Origin: Nitrospira japonica
GTDB taxonomy: Bacteria; Nitrospirota; Thermodesulfovibrionia; UBA6902
Length of the DNA: 52,265 nucleotides
Assembly (NCBI GenBank): GCA_020723105.1
Contig: DYJL01000021.1
Location: 1 to 52,265, forward strand
Direction: 5' to 3'
The position numbers and the translations under genes are program-made. The notes below the pieces were generated by a model that saw only the letters and a program-made list of their open reading frames with translations, searched no databases and was not told the origin of the DNA. Below are positions 8,183-15,490 of the stretch, in pieces; the first letter of the stretch is position 1; each line of letters opens with the position of its first letter.

Positions 8183-8686
8183 TTAATTTTTCACTTCAAA
8201 AAAATAACTGACCGTCGCAACCTTGCCTTTCTGTTCAACTGTCACTTCTGCTTTCCACAACTTCCCGCCGTGAGAACATGCAGGTATAACGCCATGGCCC
8301 TGATATTTGCCGCTGCTAACGTGTTTGAGCAAAGGCCTGTGAACTCCCATGAACATGCCGGGCATTGTCAGATCAATGGAAACAACAGCATCTGTAACAG
8401 GGGCAGCGCCTTCCATCACTGTGATGCTGAAAACAAGTTCAGACATGCTCCTTACAGGCTTTGGACTTATATCAAATTCAATCCTGATATTGCCTGCTTC
8501 GATAGTCTTTATACACAGGCCCGTCTCAATGGCACAATCTGCTTCTTTTTGTTTCTGGTCCCATAACAGGCCTTCTTCGTATGGCTTTTCAACCACTACT
8601 CCATCATAGACACTTTCCCCCACTATAATCGAAGCGATTACAGCAGAGAGGGCAATTATGGTAACTGTAATAATTAACGTTTTCAT
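8183..8686 (-). CDS. ccoH: CcoH/FixH family cbb3 assembly protein
   Basis: This 167-residue protein has one N-terminal transmembrane helix (about 3-23) and then the FixH signature VYDGVVVEKPYEEGLLWD. A periplasmic beta-rich domain follows, resembling FixH/YtkA domains (MPGMFMGVHRP, then HGGKLWKAEV). FixH/CcoH interacts with CcoN and the CcoI pump during oxidase assembly. His, Met and Cys residues around 130-160 could bind metal, but this is inference. It lies 15 bp downstream of ccoG, a common gene order. A ribosome site (GGAGACC) precedes the ATG. Confidence 0.85.
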   Translation of the reverse strand: MKTLIITVTIIALSAVIASIIVGESVYDGVVVEKPYEEGLLWDQKQKEADCAIETGLCIKTIEAGNIRIEFDISPKPVRSMSELVFSITVMEGAAPVTDAVVSIDLTMPGMFMGVHRPLLKHVSSGKYQGHGVIPACSHGGKLWKAEVTVEQKGKVATVSYFFEVKN

Positions 8687-8701
8687 AAGGGTCTCCTGGT
8701 T

Positions 8702-9907
8702 CTATTTTGACATAGGATACATAAAATGAACCCGCTTTGTTATCCTGAGTTTGTCGGTTTTTTTTGAATCTATGGATATCTCGATATCCTTTATCATGCT
8801 GCTGTTGCCGGAATTTTTTACAGCAACATAAACCGGAATTTTCCTTATCTCTCCCAGGCCAATTGCAACTCTTCCGGGAACTACTTCTGCAATGCCATTC
8901 AACGCCTTTGCTTCGATAAACAATTCTGCATTTGACTTTCCCCTGTTCTTCACAGATAAAACATATGAATTTGTCACGCCTCCATCTGCTGTAATGTGCG
9001 GCGGGAAAGAATAATTCGGTAAAATCATCATATCAACTGGAATGCGTGTCATTACAAGATAGATAAAGAAAATAGAAAAAGCTGCTGTGACCGAACCTGT
9101 TATTATAGCGTTTTGCCGCAACATCCTCCCTGCTTCACCGGGCCCTCCGAAGAAGTAGCCTATAAGGGACTTCTCCTGCCTGCGCCCCATCATTTCCGCA
9201 CAGGCATCAATGCATTCAGCACAACCTGTGCATGAAGCGTTCAAGCCTTTTCTTATATCAATTCCCGTCGGGCAGCTTCTTATGCAGGCATTGCATTTCA
9301 AACATTCCTGCCTTCTCCGGGGATCAAAGGATATAACAAGCGTCTTATTGTCAAACAGGACCCCCTGAAGCTTTGCATACGGACACACGGTTGCACAGAA
9401 TTTATATCTCAGAAAAACAAGGTTCAGAAATATTATCCCTGTAAGCGCTATCCGGAACGACCCTGTTATATTCCCCAGTCTCCCTGTCATCAAATCCGGA
9501 ACAAACTCATATGGTGAAACAAAATACCATATCAGATTTGCAGCAACCAGGATGCTTATCAAAAGTACTGATGCATATGCACCTGCTTTAGAAAGAAACC
9601 CTCTTCCCCTGTCAACAAACCTTGTAAAATCATTAAGCACGGTCTGGGGGCACAGCCAGCCGCACCATATCCTTCCAAACATCAACGTTAAAAATACAAC
9701 GAGAAACGTCAGGACCATGACAGCAACAAGCACAATAAAAAATTCTTCCATCCAGACACTCGCACCGAAAAAGTGAAGCCTCAGCGAGGGGATGTCAAAC
9801 CTCAAAGCGCTCTCTCCGCCTATCTTCAGGAAGGGAAGGCCCATGATGACAACCGCCTGGGCGGTCCCTGCGAACCGCCTCCACGGTTGTATCATTTTAA
9901 TCATCAT
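8702..9907 (-). CDS. ccoG: CcoG/RdxA/FixG polyferredoxin, cbb3 accessory protein
   Basis: This roughly 401-residue membrane protein has two N-terminal helices with FGRIWCGWLCPQTV, the core CcoG motif. Further helices follow, then cysteine clusters for Fe-S centres: CKFCATVCPYAK, CLKCNACIRSCPTG and CTGCAECIDAC. A last helix leads to a C-terminal Ig-like (IG-FixG) domain. CcoG is a cupric reductase that supplies Cu(I) for the oxidase. Start: an in-frame TTG exists at 9913, but I prefer the ATG at 9907; ATGs at 9904 and 9895 are also possible. It overlaps the ccoQ-like stop by about 11 bp, so translation is probably coupled. Confidence 0.92.
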   Translation of the reverse strand: MMIKMIQPWRRFAGTAQAVVIMGLPFLKIGGESALRFDIPSLRLHFFGASVWMEEFFIVLVAVMVLTFLVVFLTLMFGRIWCGWLCPQTVLNDFTRFVDRGRGFLSKAGAYASVLLISILVAANLIWYFVSPYEFVPDLMTGRLGNITGSFRIALTGIIFLNLVFLRYKFCATVCPYAKLQGVLFDNKTLVISFDPRRRQECLKCNACIRSCPTGIDIRKGLNASCTGCAECIDACAEMMGRRQEKSLIGYFFGGPGEAGRMLRQNAIITGSVTAAFSIFFIYLVMTRIPVDMMILPNYSFPPHITADGGVTNSYVLSVKNRGKSNAELFIEAKALNGIAEVVPGRVAIGLGEIRKIPVYVAVKNSGNSSMIKDIEISIDSKKTDKLRITKRVHFMYPMSK

Positions 9908-10040
9908 CTTCAAGCATCTTATACTTTGGTTCCTCTACCTTTTTGTGCCGCTTTTTTGAATAATTGTAAACAATTATTACCGCAAAAAGCACAACCAGTG
10001 TAAGACCAAAAATGAAATACCCAAGCGCCTGACTGTTCAT
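9897..10040 (-). CDS. ccoQ: CcoQ/FixQ-like small membrane subunit
   Basis: This 47-residue peptide (begins MNSQALGYFIFG) has one transmembrane helix (about 6-26), a basic patch KKRHKK and an acidic end EEPKYKMLEDDD. Position, immediately before ccoG in a cbb3 cluster, and architecture fit CcoQ, the non-catalytic subunit that stabilises the complex. Small size limits certainty; a CcoS paralogue is an alternative because the PKYKML tail resembles that of ccoS at 4728. No strong ribosome site precedes the ATG, but two upstream reading frames end within a few bases of it. Confidence 0.7.
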   Translation of the reverse strand: MNSQALGYFIFGLTLVVLFAVIIVYNYSKKRHKKVEEPKYKMLEDDD

Positions 10041-10120
10041 AATCCTATCTTTTTTTGCTCACCAGGAAATAGAGAACTGCAATGCCTGCAACGGCAATGC
10101 AATTTATAATCCATACACAT
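10037..10120 (-). pseudogene. Tiny ORF with strong RBS; possible frameshifted membrane peptide
   Basis: A strong AAGGAGG site at the right distance precedes the ATG at 10120. The ATG frame gives only 27 residues rich in Cys/His and ends in an ATGA overlap with the ccoQ-like start. The next frame, closed by a TAG at 10045-10047, instead encodes a convincing membrane helix (VWIINCIAVAGIAVLYFLV, then SKKR) but has no normal start codon. This suggests a one-base indel near the A-run at 10119-10125 or a sequencing error. A real small oxidase-associated peptide is plausible; product unknown. Confidence 0.3.
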
Positions 10121-10175
10121 TTTTTAAATTCCTCCTTGTTAGCTCATAGCCAACCATTCAGTTAGAGGTGCAAAT

Positions 10176-10232
10176 GGTAGTCGCAGGCTTCAGCCTGTGT
10201 ATATTAAACGCAACCTGAAGGTTGCGGCTACC
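10176..10232. repeat. REP-like palindromic pair
   Basis: Two units face each other: GGTAGTCGCAGGCTTCAG... (10176-10199) and ...CTGAAGGTTGCGGCTACC (10209-10232). Each has its own small hairpin, and the ends are near reverse complements. Its form matches REP/BIME elements mobilised by TnpA-REP-type enzymes; none is encoded here. It lies between prxU and the ccoQ-like gene. Confidence 0.65.
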
Positions 10233-10262
10233 GCACGTGACAGAATGTTGTAAGCTTTCTGT

Positions 10263-10883
10263 TTATTTGCTCATTGCCTCATGCACTCTGCCGACCATTT
10301 TTGCAGAAGGCTTCAGGGTCTTGTCTCCTTCCTCTTTCCACTTGGCGGGACAGCCTTCAGCCGTATGTTTTGAAAGGTGCAGATTCGCCTTGAACTTCCT
10401 CATTAATTCATCAACATTTCTGCCCAGATTATAGTAATTTACCTCTGCATTCAGAAGCTTGCCGTCAGGGCTTATTATAAAAGTCCCTCTTAATGAAAGC
10501 CCTGTGGCCTCATCATAAACTCCAAACATCCTGGCAAGCTTTCCCGTGGTATCGGAACCCATGGGAAACTTCACATTTGCAAGCTGTTTCTCTTCCCTGT
10601 GCCATGCAAGATGAACGAACTTGGTGTCTCTGCTTACAGTGATAACCTCTGCGCCCATTTTTTTAAACCTGTCATACTGCTCTGCCAGAGCAGCAAATTC
10701 GGTAGCTCAGACAAAGGTAAAATCTGCCGGGTAGAAGAAAAGTATCGTCCACTTTTTATTCTTTCTCAAGGTCTCAAGGCTTATCTCTCCAAAATCACCC
10801 TTTGAAGGTTCAAAGGTCTCCAATGTAAAATCAGAGACTGTCGCACCAATATTACAACCTAAACACTTACATGCTTCTGACAT
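10263..10883 (-). CDS. prxU: Selenocysteine-containing peroxiredoxin (AhpC/Prx1 family)
   Basis: The frame reads through a TGA at 10707-10709 that falls exactly at the peroxidatic position: FFYPADFTFV-U-ATEFAAL, where family members have FTFVCPTE. Protein similarity continues on both sides without a frame change, giving 206 residues with Sec59 and a candidate resolving Cys178 (AEGCPAKW). A perfect 6-bp hairpin lies 13 nt after the TGA, as expected for a bacterial SECIS. Prx reduces hydroperoxides using thioredoxin or AhpF-like donors; Sec gives faster peroxide reduction. The N-terminus also carries CKCLGC (Cys 5, 7, 10), which is not typical. Start: the ATG at 10883 has AGGAGG at 8 nt; an earlier in-frame ATG at 10889 is too close to it. 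The gene lies inside the cbb3 cluster, 28 bp after the CcoP-N gene. Sec use requires selABCD elsewhere in the genome. Confidence 0.9.
10677..10693 (-). promoter_or_regulatory. SECIS-like hairpin after the UGA of prxU
   Basis: In the mRNA, CTGCTC, a TGGCA loop and GAGCAG form a perfect 6-bp stem starting 13 nt after the UGA. Bacterial SECIS elements are apical hairpins at this distance with G/U in the loop, bound by SelB. Pairing is seen directly; the function is inferred. Confidence 0.7.
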
Positions 10884-10911
10884 TTTCATTACCTCCTTTT
10901 AATTTTAATTC

Positions 10912-11097
10912 TCACTTTCTTATCGACTCCTCATACGCTTTTTCCTGCGACCACCCGCTGATTGATGGCGTATACGATACAAAATAATAGATACCCCACA
11001 GAATCAGGCCCCAGAAGAGAATCAGCCAGCTGACAGGAAGTTTATTTACAGTCTCTTTTGCTTCGAATGCTTCTAAGTTGTCTGTATCGTTGATCAT
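10912..11097 (-). CDS. Stand-alone CcoP N-terminal (FixP_N-like) membrane peptide
   Basis: This 61-residue protein has an acidic N-terminus, one transmembrane helix (about 20-40) and the FixP_N signature NKLPVSWLILFWGLILWGIYY followed by ...YTPSISGWSQ. In ordinary cbb3 oxidases this segment anchors CcoP, which continues into two cytochrome c domains. Here the protein stops after the anchor, with no CxxCH. Its ATG overlaps the upstream ccoO-fusion stop by 4 bp (ATGA), and AAGGAG precedes it, so the two products are translated together. The missing cytochrome c domain is found on the end of the CcoO fusion. Confidence 0.88.
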   Translation of the reverse strand: MINDTDNLEAFEAKETVNKLPVSWLILFWGLILWGIYYFVSYTPSISGWSQEKAYEESIRK

Positions 11098-12035
11098 TTC
11101 TGTGCTCCTTTCACCTGTATGGCCCTGATATACGCAACCAATGACCATCTCTCATTTCGGTCCAGCGAATCTTTAAATGAAGGCATCCCGCCTTTTGCAG
11201 TGCGTCCCTCTTCCACCATGCCGGGAGCCGTCCCGTTGTTAATAATTTCAAAATAATCATCATCGGAAACATCTCCTTTTACATAAAGGAATTCGTCATC
11301 CGTAAGGTCAGGCCCTATGTCGCCTTTTGCATTTGGGCCATGGCAGAATGCACAGTTGGCAGCATACAGTTTCTCTCCTGACTCTATTGCCTTTAGATCC
11401 CCTGCAAACGGGTTTGTAACATGTTCCTTCTCCTCGATCACAGCAGCGGGCGCCGGTTTTTTCTTAACAGATGCGCCTATTATCTGGACATATGACACCA
11501 AAGCGTCAAGCTCGTCTTTTTCAGACAGTGCTGATATCTCTTCCACACTATATGTAAACCCTATCGCCTTCATATGAGATTCCATATCCGAAGGGGAGAG
11601 TTTTTTGCCTTTAAGCCATCCGTATGCGGGCATATTGGATTCGGCAAAGAAGGCCTGCGGATTTTCAAAATGCCTGTAATGCCAGGCGTCGGGATATTTC
11701 CCGCCGACTCTGGCAAGATCCGGACCGGTCCTTTTTGAACCCCAGAGAAACGGGCGGTCATAAGCAAATTCTCCGGCTTTTGAATATTCTCCATATCTCA
11801 TTACCTCAGTCTTTAAAGGCCGCACAGTTTGCGTGTGGCAGTTATTGCAGCCCTCTCTCTGATAAATATCCCTTCCTGCAAGCTGAATTGCTGTAAAAGG
11901 CTTGAGGTCTTCAAGCCTGGGATGCATTTGAGAGGTGAGCATCGGTATAAACATTGTAACCATGGTCCCGATAAGGATTACGACTGTTGCTACAATTGCA
12001 AAGAGTACCGGTTTTTTATAAATTCCTCCTGTCAT
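11094..12035 (-). CDS. ccoO: CcoO fused to a CcoP-like cytochrome c domain
   Basis: This 313-residue membrane cytochrome has an N-terminal helix (about 8-30). A CcoO module follows with heme c motif CNNCH (63-67), YDRPFLWGSKRTGPDLARVG and NMPAYGWL (axial Met). After a Lys/Pro/Ala-rich linker (about 190-205) comes a second cytochrome c domain with CAFCH (228-232) and a GGMPSF axial Met near the end, which resembles a C-terminal CcoP domain. Ordinary CcoO has one heme and about 200-240 residues. Here electrons would pass through two hemes in one chain to CcoN. It lies 11 bp after ccoN, with a GGAGGTGA ribosome site. Confidence 0.9.
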   Translation of the reverse strand: MTGGIYKKPVLFAIVATVVILIGTMVTMFIPMLTSQMHPRLEDLKPFTAIQLAGRDIYQREGCNNCHTQTVRPLKTEVMRYGEYSKAGEFAYDRPFLWGSKRTGPDLARVGGKYPDAWHYRHFENPQAFFAESNMPAYGWLKGKKLSPSDMESHMKAIGFTYSVEEISALSEKDELDALVSYVQIIGASVKKKPAPAAVIEEKEHVTNPFAGDLKAIESGEKLYAANCAFCHGPNAKGDIGPDLTDDEFLYVKGDVSDDDYFEIINNGTAPGMVEEGRTAKGGMPSFKDSLDRNERWSLVAYIRAIQVKGAQK

Positions 12036-12046
12036 CTTCTCACCTC

Positions 12047-13444
12047 CTATATACTTGATGCTGCGAGGGCTTTTCCCTTACGCACAGTCATATAAATGTT
12101 ATAGATAAAGAAAAGCATGCCCACAGTGAATATCAGCCCGCCTACAGTCCTCATCTGCCAGAAAGGGTAATTCTTTATAAGCCCCTCCATAAAAGTATAC
12201 TTAAGTGTCCCGTCAGGATTGGTGGCCTTCCAGAGCGCCCCCTGCTGGATACCGGTAAACCACATTGTAATAGAGAAAATAAGCTGCCCTGTTAACACAA
12301 GATAAAAGTGTGCATTGGCAACTTTCACGCTGTGTATTTCAGTGTTATATATTTTGGGTATTATGTAATAAATAGAAGCAGCGACTGTCATCGTAACCCA
12401 TCCCATTGTACCCATGTGCACATGGCCCGGCACCCAGTCCGTGTAATGAATCAACTGACTGACAATCCTCAAGCCCTGTGTCGGGCCTTGTATAGTCTGT
12501 AATCCATAGAATGTTATGCCGAGAATAAAAAATTTCGTAAGATAGTTGTTCCTCATTTGGGACCAGTCCGCACCAACAGTATAAAACCCGTTTACTACCG
12601 AGCCCCACGACGGCGCAATAAGAAATATGGTAAAGGCTATTCCAAGTGTCTGTATCCAGTCCGGAAGAGGCGTATACACAAGATGATGCGCCCCGGTCCA
12701 CAGATATGCAAACACAAGCGACCAGAAGGCAACAATAGAAAGCCTGTGGCTATAAATAGGAAGCCCTGTGGATTTAGGCAGGAAATAATAGAACATGGCC
12801 AGAATCGGCGTGGTAAATATGAAGCCAACGGCATTATGTCCGTACCACCACTGAACATTGGCGCTGTTTACCCCTGCAAAAATTGAATACGACTTGAAGA
12901 GGCTTGCGGGCACGGCAAGATTATTGACAATATAAAGCACTGCCACTGTAACGACTGTGGCAAGTATAAACCAGAGGGAAATGTACATCTGCTCTTCTTT
13001 CCGTTTAATTATCGTGCCAAAGATGTTTACAGCAAAAATTACCCACAGTACTACTACCCCTATATCCAGCGGCCATTCAAGCTCTGCATACTCAAGCGAC
13101 TGATTCATGCCGGCAAACAGGCTCAATGCAGCCAGTGTGATTGCTGCATTAAAAAGATAAAGATGAAATCTTGCAAGCCTGGGAAACAGAAGGGGCCTTT
13201 TGGTAAGCCTCATTGTGATGTAATAACAGATGCCGAATATCGCCCCCACGCCAAGCCCTAACGCAAGTCCGTTGGTGTGTACAACCCTTAATCTTCCGAA
13301 GGTAAAATAAGGCGGAATATTCCATGCAGGACTCCACATCTGTATGGAAATCCACAATCCAACGATGATACCCACCACACCCCAGAAGATGGAGGAAACA
13401 ATAAACCCTTTTACTGTCCCATTATCATATTGATAATCATTCAT
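12047..13444 (-). CDS. ccoN: CcoN, catalytic subunit I of cbb3 cytochrome oxidase
   Basis: This 465-residue, about 12-helix heme-copper oxidase subunit carries the heme and CuB ligands: RVVHTNG (His56, heme b), WYGHNAVGF and TGAHHLVYTP (CuB histidines), FYGLQTIQGP (the Tyr cross-linked in the C-type family) and DWVPGHVHMGTMGW (heme b3 and heme b histidines). It reduces O2 to water at the inner membrane with high affinity. Start: the ATG at 13444 has GGGAGG at 9 nt and matches the family; a longer frame to 13501 is unlikely. It is the first structural gene after the Rrf2 regulator, 107 bp downstream. Confidence 0.95.
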   Translation of the reverse strand: MNDYQYDNGTVKGFIVSSIFWGVVGIIVGLWISIQMWSPAWNIPPYFTFGRLRVVHTNGLALGLGVGAIFGICYYITMRLTKRPLLFPRLARFHLYLFNAAITLAALSLFAGMNQSLEYAELEWPLDIGVVVLWVIFAVNIFGTIIKRKEEQMYISLWFILATVVTVAVLYIVNNLAVPASLFKSYSIFAGVNSANVQWWYGHNAVGFIFTTPILAMFYYFLPKSTGLPIYSHRLSIVAFWSLVFAYLWTGAHHLVYTPLPDWIQTLGIAFTIFLIAPSWGSVVNGFYTVGADWSQMRNNYLTKFFILGITFYGLQTIQGPTQGLRIVSQLIHYTDWVPGHVHMGTMGWVTMTVAASIYYIIPKIYNTEIHSVKVANAHFYLVLTGQLIFSITMWFTGIQQGALWKATNPDGTLKYTFMEGLIKNYPFWQMRTVGGLIFTVGMLFFIYNIYMTVRKGKALAASSI

Positions 13445-13551
13445 AACTTGTACCTCCCGTAAAAAATTACTTGTAAAATCCAGTATGAGTTCTTTTATCA
13501 CAATGCAAAATGCATTTCAAATGCTGATAGAAATACAGTCCTGATTTAGCA

Positions 13552-13956
13552 TCATCTTTTTCGCATCAGCAGCATCTCAAAATTTTCTTCTCTAAGCCTT
13601 TTTTCCACCATAGCCCTTATCTCAACCCATATGGGATGAATACTGCACTTGTTGCTTAATGAACATTTCTTTTTATCAATAGCGCATATGTTTGCAGCAG
13701 AAACACCCTGGACCGCTTCTATTACCTCAAGAAGGTTAAGGTACTGTGGTTTCTTTGCAAGCTGAAACCCGCCCTTTATTCCGCGAACCGATATGACAAT
13801 ATCTTTTTTCATGAGCCGCTGAAGTATCTTGGCCAGAAAGCTCTTTGGGATATGTATGGACTTAGCAATATCATTCACAGAAACAAGCTGTTCGTAATTT
13901 TTTGAAAGGTGCAGCACACAGCGCACCGCATAATCTGCCTCTCTTGTTACATACAT
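13552..13956 (-). CDS. Rrf2-family transcriptional regulator with cysteine ligands
   Basis: This 134-residue protein has the Rrf2 winged helix at the N-terminus (MYVTREADYAVRCVLHL; recognition region IPKSFLAKILQRL; wing RGIKGGFQLAK). A three-cysteine cluster, Cys91, Cys98 and Cys104, matches the Fe-S-binding loops of IscR/NsrR/RsrR-type members. Such proteins sense O2, NO, iron or redox state. Its place at the head of the cbb3 cluster and the perfect palindrome 43 bp before its start suggest that it controls itself and the oxidase genes. The ligand is not determinable from sequence. Confidence 0.9.
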   Translation of the reverse strand: MYVTREADYAVRCVLHLSKNYEQLVSVNDIAKSIHIPKSFLAKILQRLMKKDIVISVRGIKGGFQLAKKPQYLNLLEVIEAVQGVSAANICAIDKKKCSLSNKCSIHPIWVEIRAMVEKRLREENFEMLLMRKR

Positions 13957-13998
13957 ATTCTTATGCTAATTCTCATTATCAGGTTAAGTTAGTTATTT

Positions 13999-14023
13999 AA
14001 ACAGGACTAATTTAGTCCTGTTT
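13999..14023. promoter_or_regulatory. Perfect palindromic operator upstream of the Rrf2 gene
   Basis: AAACAGGACTAA and its exact reverse complement flank a single T. Rrf2-family sites commonly contain ACTAA-type half-sites separated by A/T. It lies 43 bp upstream of the rrf2 start, close to a GATAAT -10-like sequence on the - strand. The palindrome is seen directly; binding is inferred. Confidence 0.75.
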
Positions 14024-14153
14024 TAACATATTCCAGACCGTTTGTCAACCAGGGTTATGCAGCAAGCCTGTCATCCAAGATTATCAAAAATCCATCGCTG
14101 TAAAGATATTTTTTCTCGTGCTTCCTCTAAATTTATAAATAACAGTTTAGGTT

Positions 14154-14167
14154 ATGATGTATATCAT
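14154..14167. promoter_or_regulatory. FNR/DNR-type site upstream of the cupin gene
   Basis: ATGAT-GTAT-ATCAT is one base off per half from the FNR consensus TTGAT-N4-ATCAA. It lies 86 bp before the cupin start. The rest of the 13957-14252 gap shows the Rrf2 palindrome and no other gene. Confidence 0.5.
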
Positions 14168-14252
14168 TGTCGCTGACATTCATCAAATGTTATAAAAAAA
14201 CAGATGACAATTGCTGTAATCAAAATGCCTGAGCTAACAAAAAGGAGGCTTT

Positions 14253-14567
14253 GTGGAAACATTTGATCTGAAAAAACTGATTAAATTTTATCCGAACAAA
14301 ATATCGCGAGAGATGCTTTTCGACAAACCGGAAATGAGGATAGCGCTCATGTGCCTGGAGCCGGGGCAGAAACTCGATCCCCATAAGGCGCCTCTGAGGC
14401 TGCTGATGTATGTCGTAGAGGGCCGGGGCACTTTCACTGTAGGTGACGAAAAATTTGAGGCGAATGAAAAAACCTGCGTCCCTTGTGATCCAATGGTGCC
14501 GCATGGTTTTACGGCAGATAAAGGAGAGAGACTCGTAGTTATGGCTGTGGTAACGCCTGTGGAATAA
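14253..14567 (+). CDS. Small cupin-domain protein
   Basis: This 104-residue single-domain cupin starts with GTG after AAAGGAGG. The beta-barrel motifs are recognisable (LEPGQKLDPHK ... VVEGRGTFTVGD ... VPHGF). Only one His of the first metal motif (His44) and His84 of the second are clear, so metal binding may be partial. Two Cys lie close together (Cys75, Cys78). Small cupins of this type have diverse or unknown roles, often metal-dependent binding or sensing. It is divergent from the Rrf2/cbb3 cluster and follows an FNR-like site, so it may respond to oxygen or nitric oxide. Confidence 0.8.
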   Translation: METFDLKKLIKFYPNKISREMLFDKPEMRIALMCLEPGQKLDPHKAPLRLLMYVVEGRGTFTVGDEKFEANEKTCVPCDPMVPHGFTADKGERLVVMAVVTPVE

Positions 14568-14569
14568 AA

Positions 14570-14628
14570 GTAGGGGCAACCCTATGTGGTTGCCCTTGAA
14601 TTGGGCAGGCACACAGGCCCGCCCCTAC
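14570..14628. repeat. Composite palindromic repeat between convergent genes
   Basis: A unit starting GTAGGGGCAACC (14570-14595) and a unit ending GCCCGCCCCTAC (14603-14628) have complementary outer ends, and each folds on itself. It lies between the convergent cupin and lipoprotein genes and may act as a terminator for both. Its structure is REP-like. Confidence 0.6.
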
Positions 14629-14629
14629 A

Positions 14630-15235
14630 TTACTTTTTTACGCCTTCTTTTAAAACTACTGCAAATCTCTGATGCTGAAACAAGTGCATGGTCTGCAGTT
14701 CCTTGCGGGACCAGAACCATCCCCACTTCTTCCCGGGTTCAGGGAATATCTGATTGCCATTCTCATAAATAACTACGCCTACAGCCGGATTATTCAGTTC
14801 ATTGCTATTAGAGGTGATAATATTTGCATCCATCCTAAAATCCGGAAGAAACGGGCCTACCTTCACAACTAAATTTGAGTCAGGGATTTTTATTTCCCCG
14901 CCGATGGGTGCGGATATTTCCTGCTGTTTGTTTTTTACTTTGTCCTCAATAGTGAATTTTACTGCAGCCCAGTTGTCTTTTACTTCCTGAGGCACAACTA
15001 CCTGAAATTCAACCTTCCGGCTTTCGCTGCCGGTCATTCCATGTCCCTGGGGCATCTGACCCTCTGGCGCAGAAGATTGTGACATTGGTGTTTCAACAAT
15101 GGGCCCCTGAGGGATTGCGCCCTGTTGCTGCGGTGCGGGCTGCGGTTGTTCCTCTTTTTTCTTGCATCCCGCAACTGAGAGCACCATCACTACTGCAACC
15201 ATCAACACTGACAATACTAACAACGATTTTCTCAT
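14630..15235 (-). CDS. Lipoprotein with DUF2155-like domain
   Basis: This 201-residue protein has a lipoprotein signal with lipobox LSVAGC (Cys24). A Pro/Gln-rich linker with many Met/His follows (about 30-70), then a C-terminal beta-rich domain (about 75-200). The domain contains VKDNWAAVKFTIEDK, VKVGPFLPDF, PAVGVVIYENG and WGWFWSRKEL, and resembles DUF2155 proteins of Nitrospirota and Desulfobacterota. It is exported and anchored by lipid. Function is unknown. It stands alone between a REP-like element and tRNA-Ser. Confidence 0.75.
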   Translation of the reverse strand: MRKSLLVLSVLMVAVVMVLSVAGCKKKEEQPQPAPQQQGAIPQGPIVETPMSQSSAPEGQMPQGHGMTGSESRKVEFQVVVPQEVKDNWAAVKFTIEDKVKNKQQEISAPIGGEIKIPDSNLVVKVGPFLPDFRMDANIITSNSNELNNPAVGVVIYENGNQIFPEPGKKWGWFWSRKELQTMHLFQHQRFAVVLKEGVKK

Positions 15236-15277
15236 TTTTCCTCCTTAATTTTTATACAGTTGTTTTGTAAATTTTGC

Positions 15278-15370
15278 TGGCGGAGAGGCAGGGATTCGAA
15301 CCCTGGGTGGGGTGTTACCCCCACAACCGCTTAGCAGGCGGCTGCCTTCGACCAGCTCGGCCACCTCTCC
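15278..15370 (-). tRNA. tRNA-Ser (GCU)
   Basis: This is a 93-nt tRNA on the - strand with acceptor GGAGAGG pairing with CCTCTCC, a long variable arm typical of Ser, and anticodon loop CTGCTAA (anticodon GCT). A TTCGAAT T-loop is present and the 3' CCA is encoded. Confidence 0.95.
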
Positions 15371-15451
15371 AAAAATATTTACAAATAAAATTTTGTGTAC
15401 ATGAATATTACCCAATTAACGTTTATTTTGTAAACCTTAGCCCATACTATG

Positions 15452-15479
15452 CATGACGAACGCTGTTCCAATATTTGCA
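15452..15479. repeat. 28-bp dispersed motif, copy 1
   Basis: This segment (CATGACGAACGCTG..., containing GAAC-N3-GTTC) matches 35865-35892 at 24 of 28 positions. Both copies sit a few bases from a heptamer array. Function is unknown. Confidence 0.6.
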
Positions 15480-15490
15480 GGCGAAAAGAC

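Noticed and set aside
10707..10709. TGA in the peroxiredoxin as a nonsense mutation making a pseudogene
   Set aside because: The codon falls exactly at the catalytic position, the rest of the frame is well conserved and a hairpin follows, so Sec recoding is a better explanation.
14220..14612. - strand 130-residue ORF over the cupin gene
   Set aside because: It is antisense to the cupin gene, which has AAAGGAGG and a cupin fold.
15274..15456. 60-residue + strand ORF beginning MLAERQGFEPW
   Set aside because: It is the translated antisense of tRNA-Ser, a well-known false gene.
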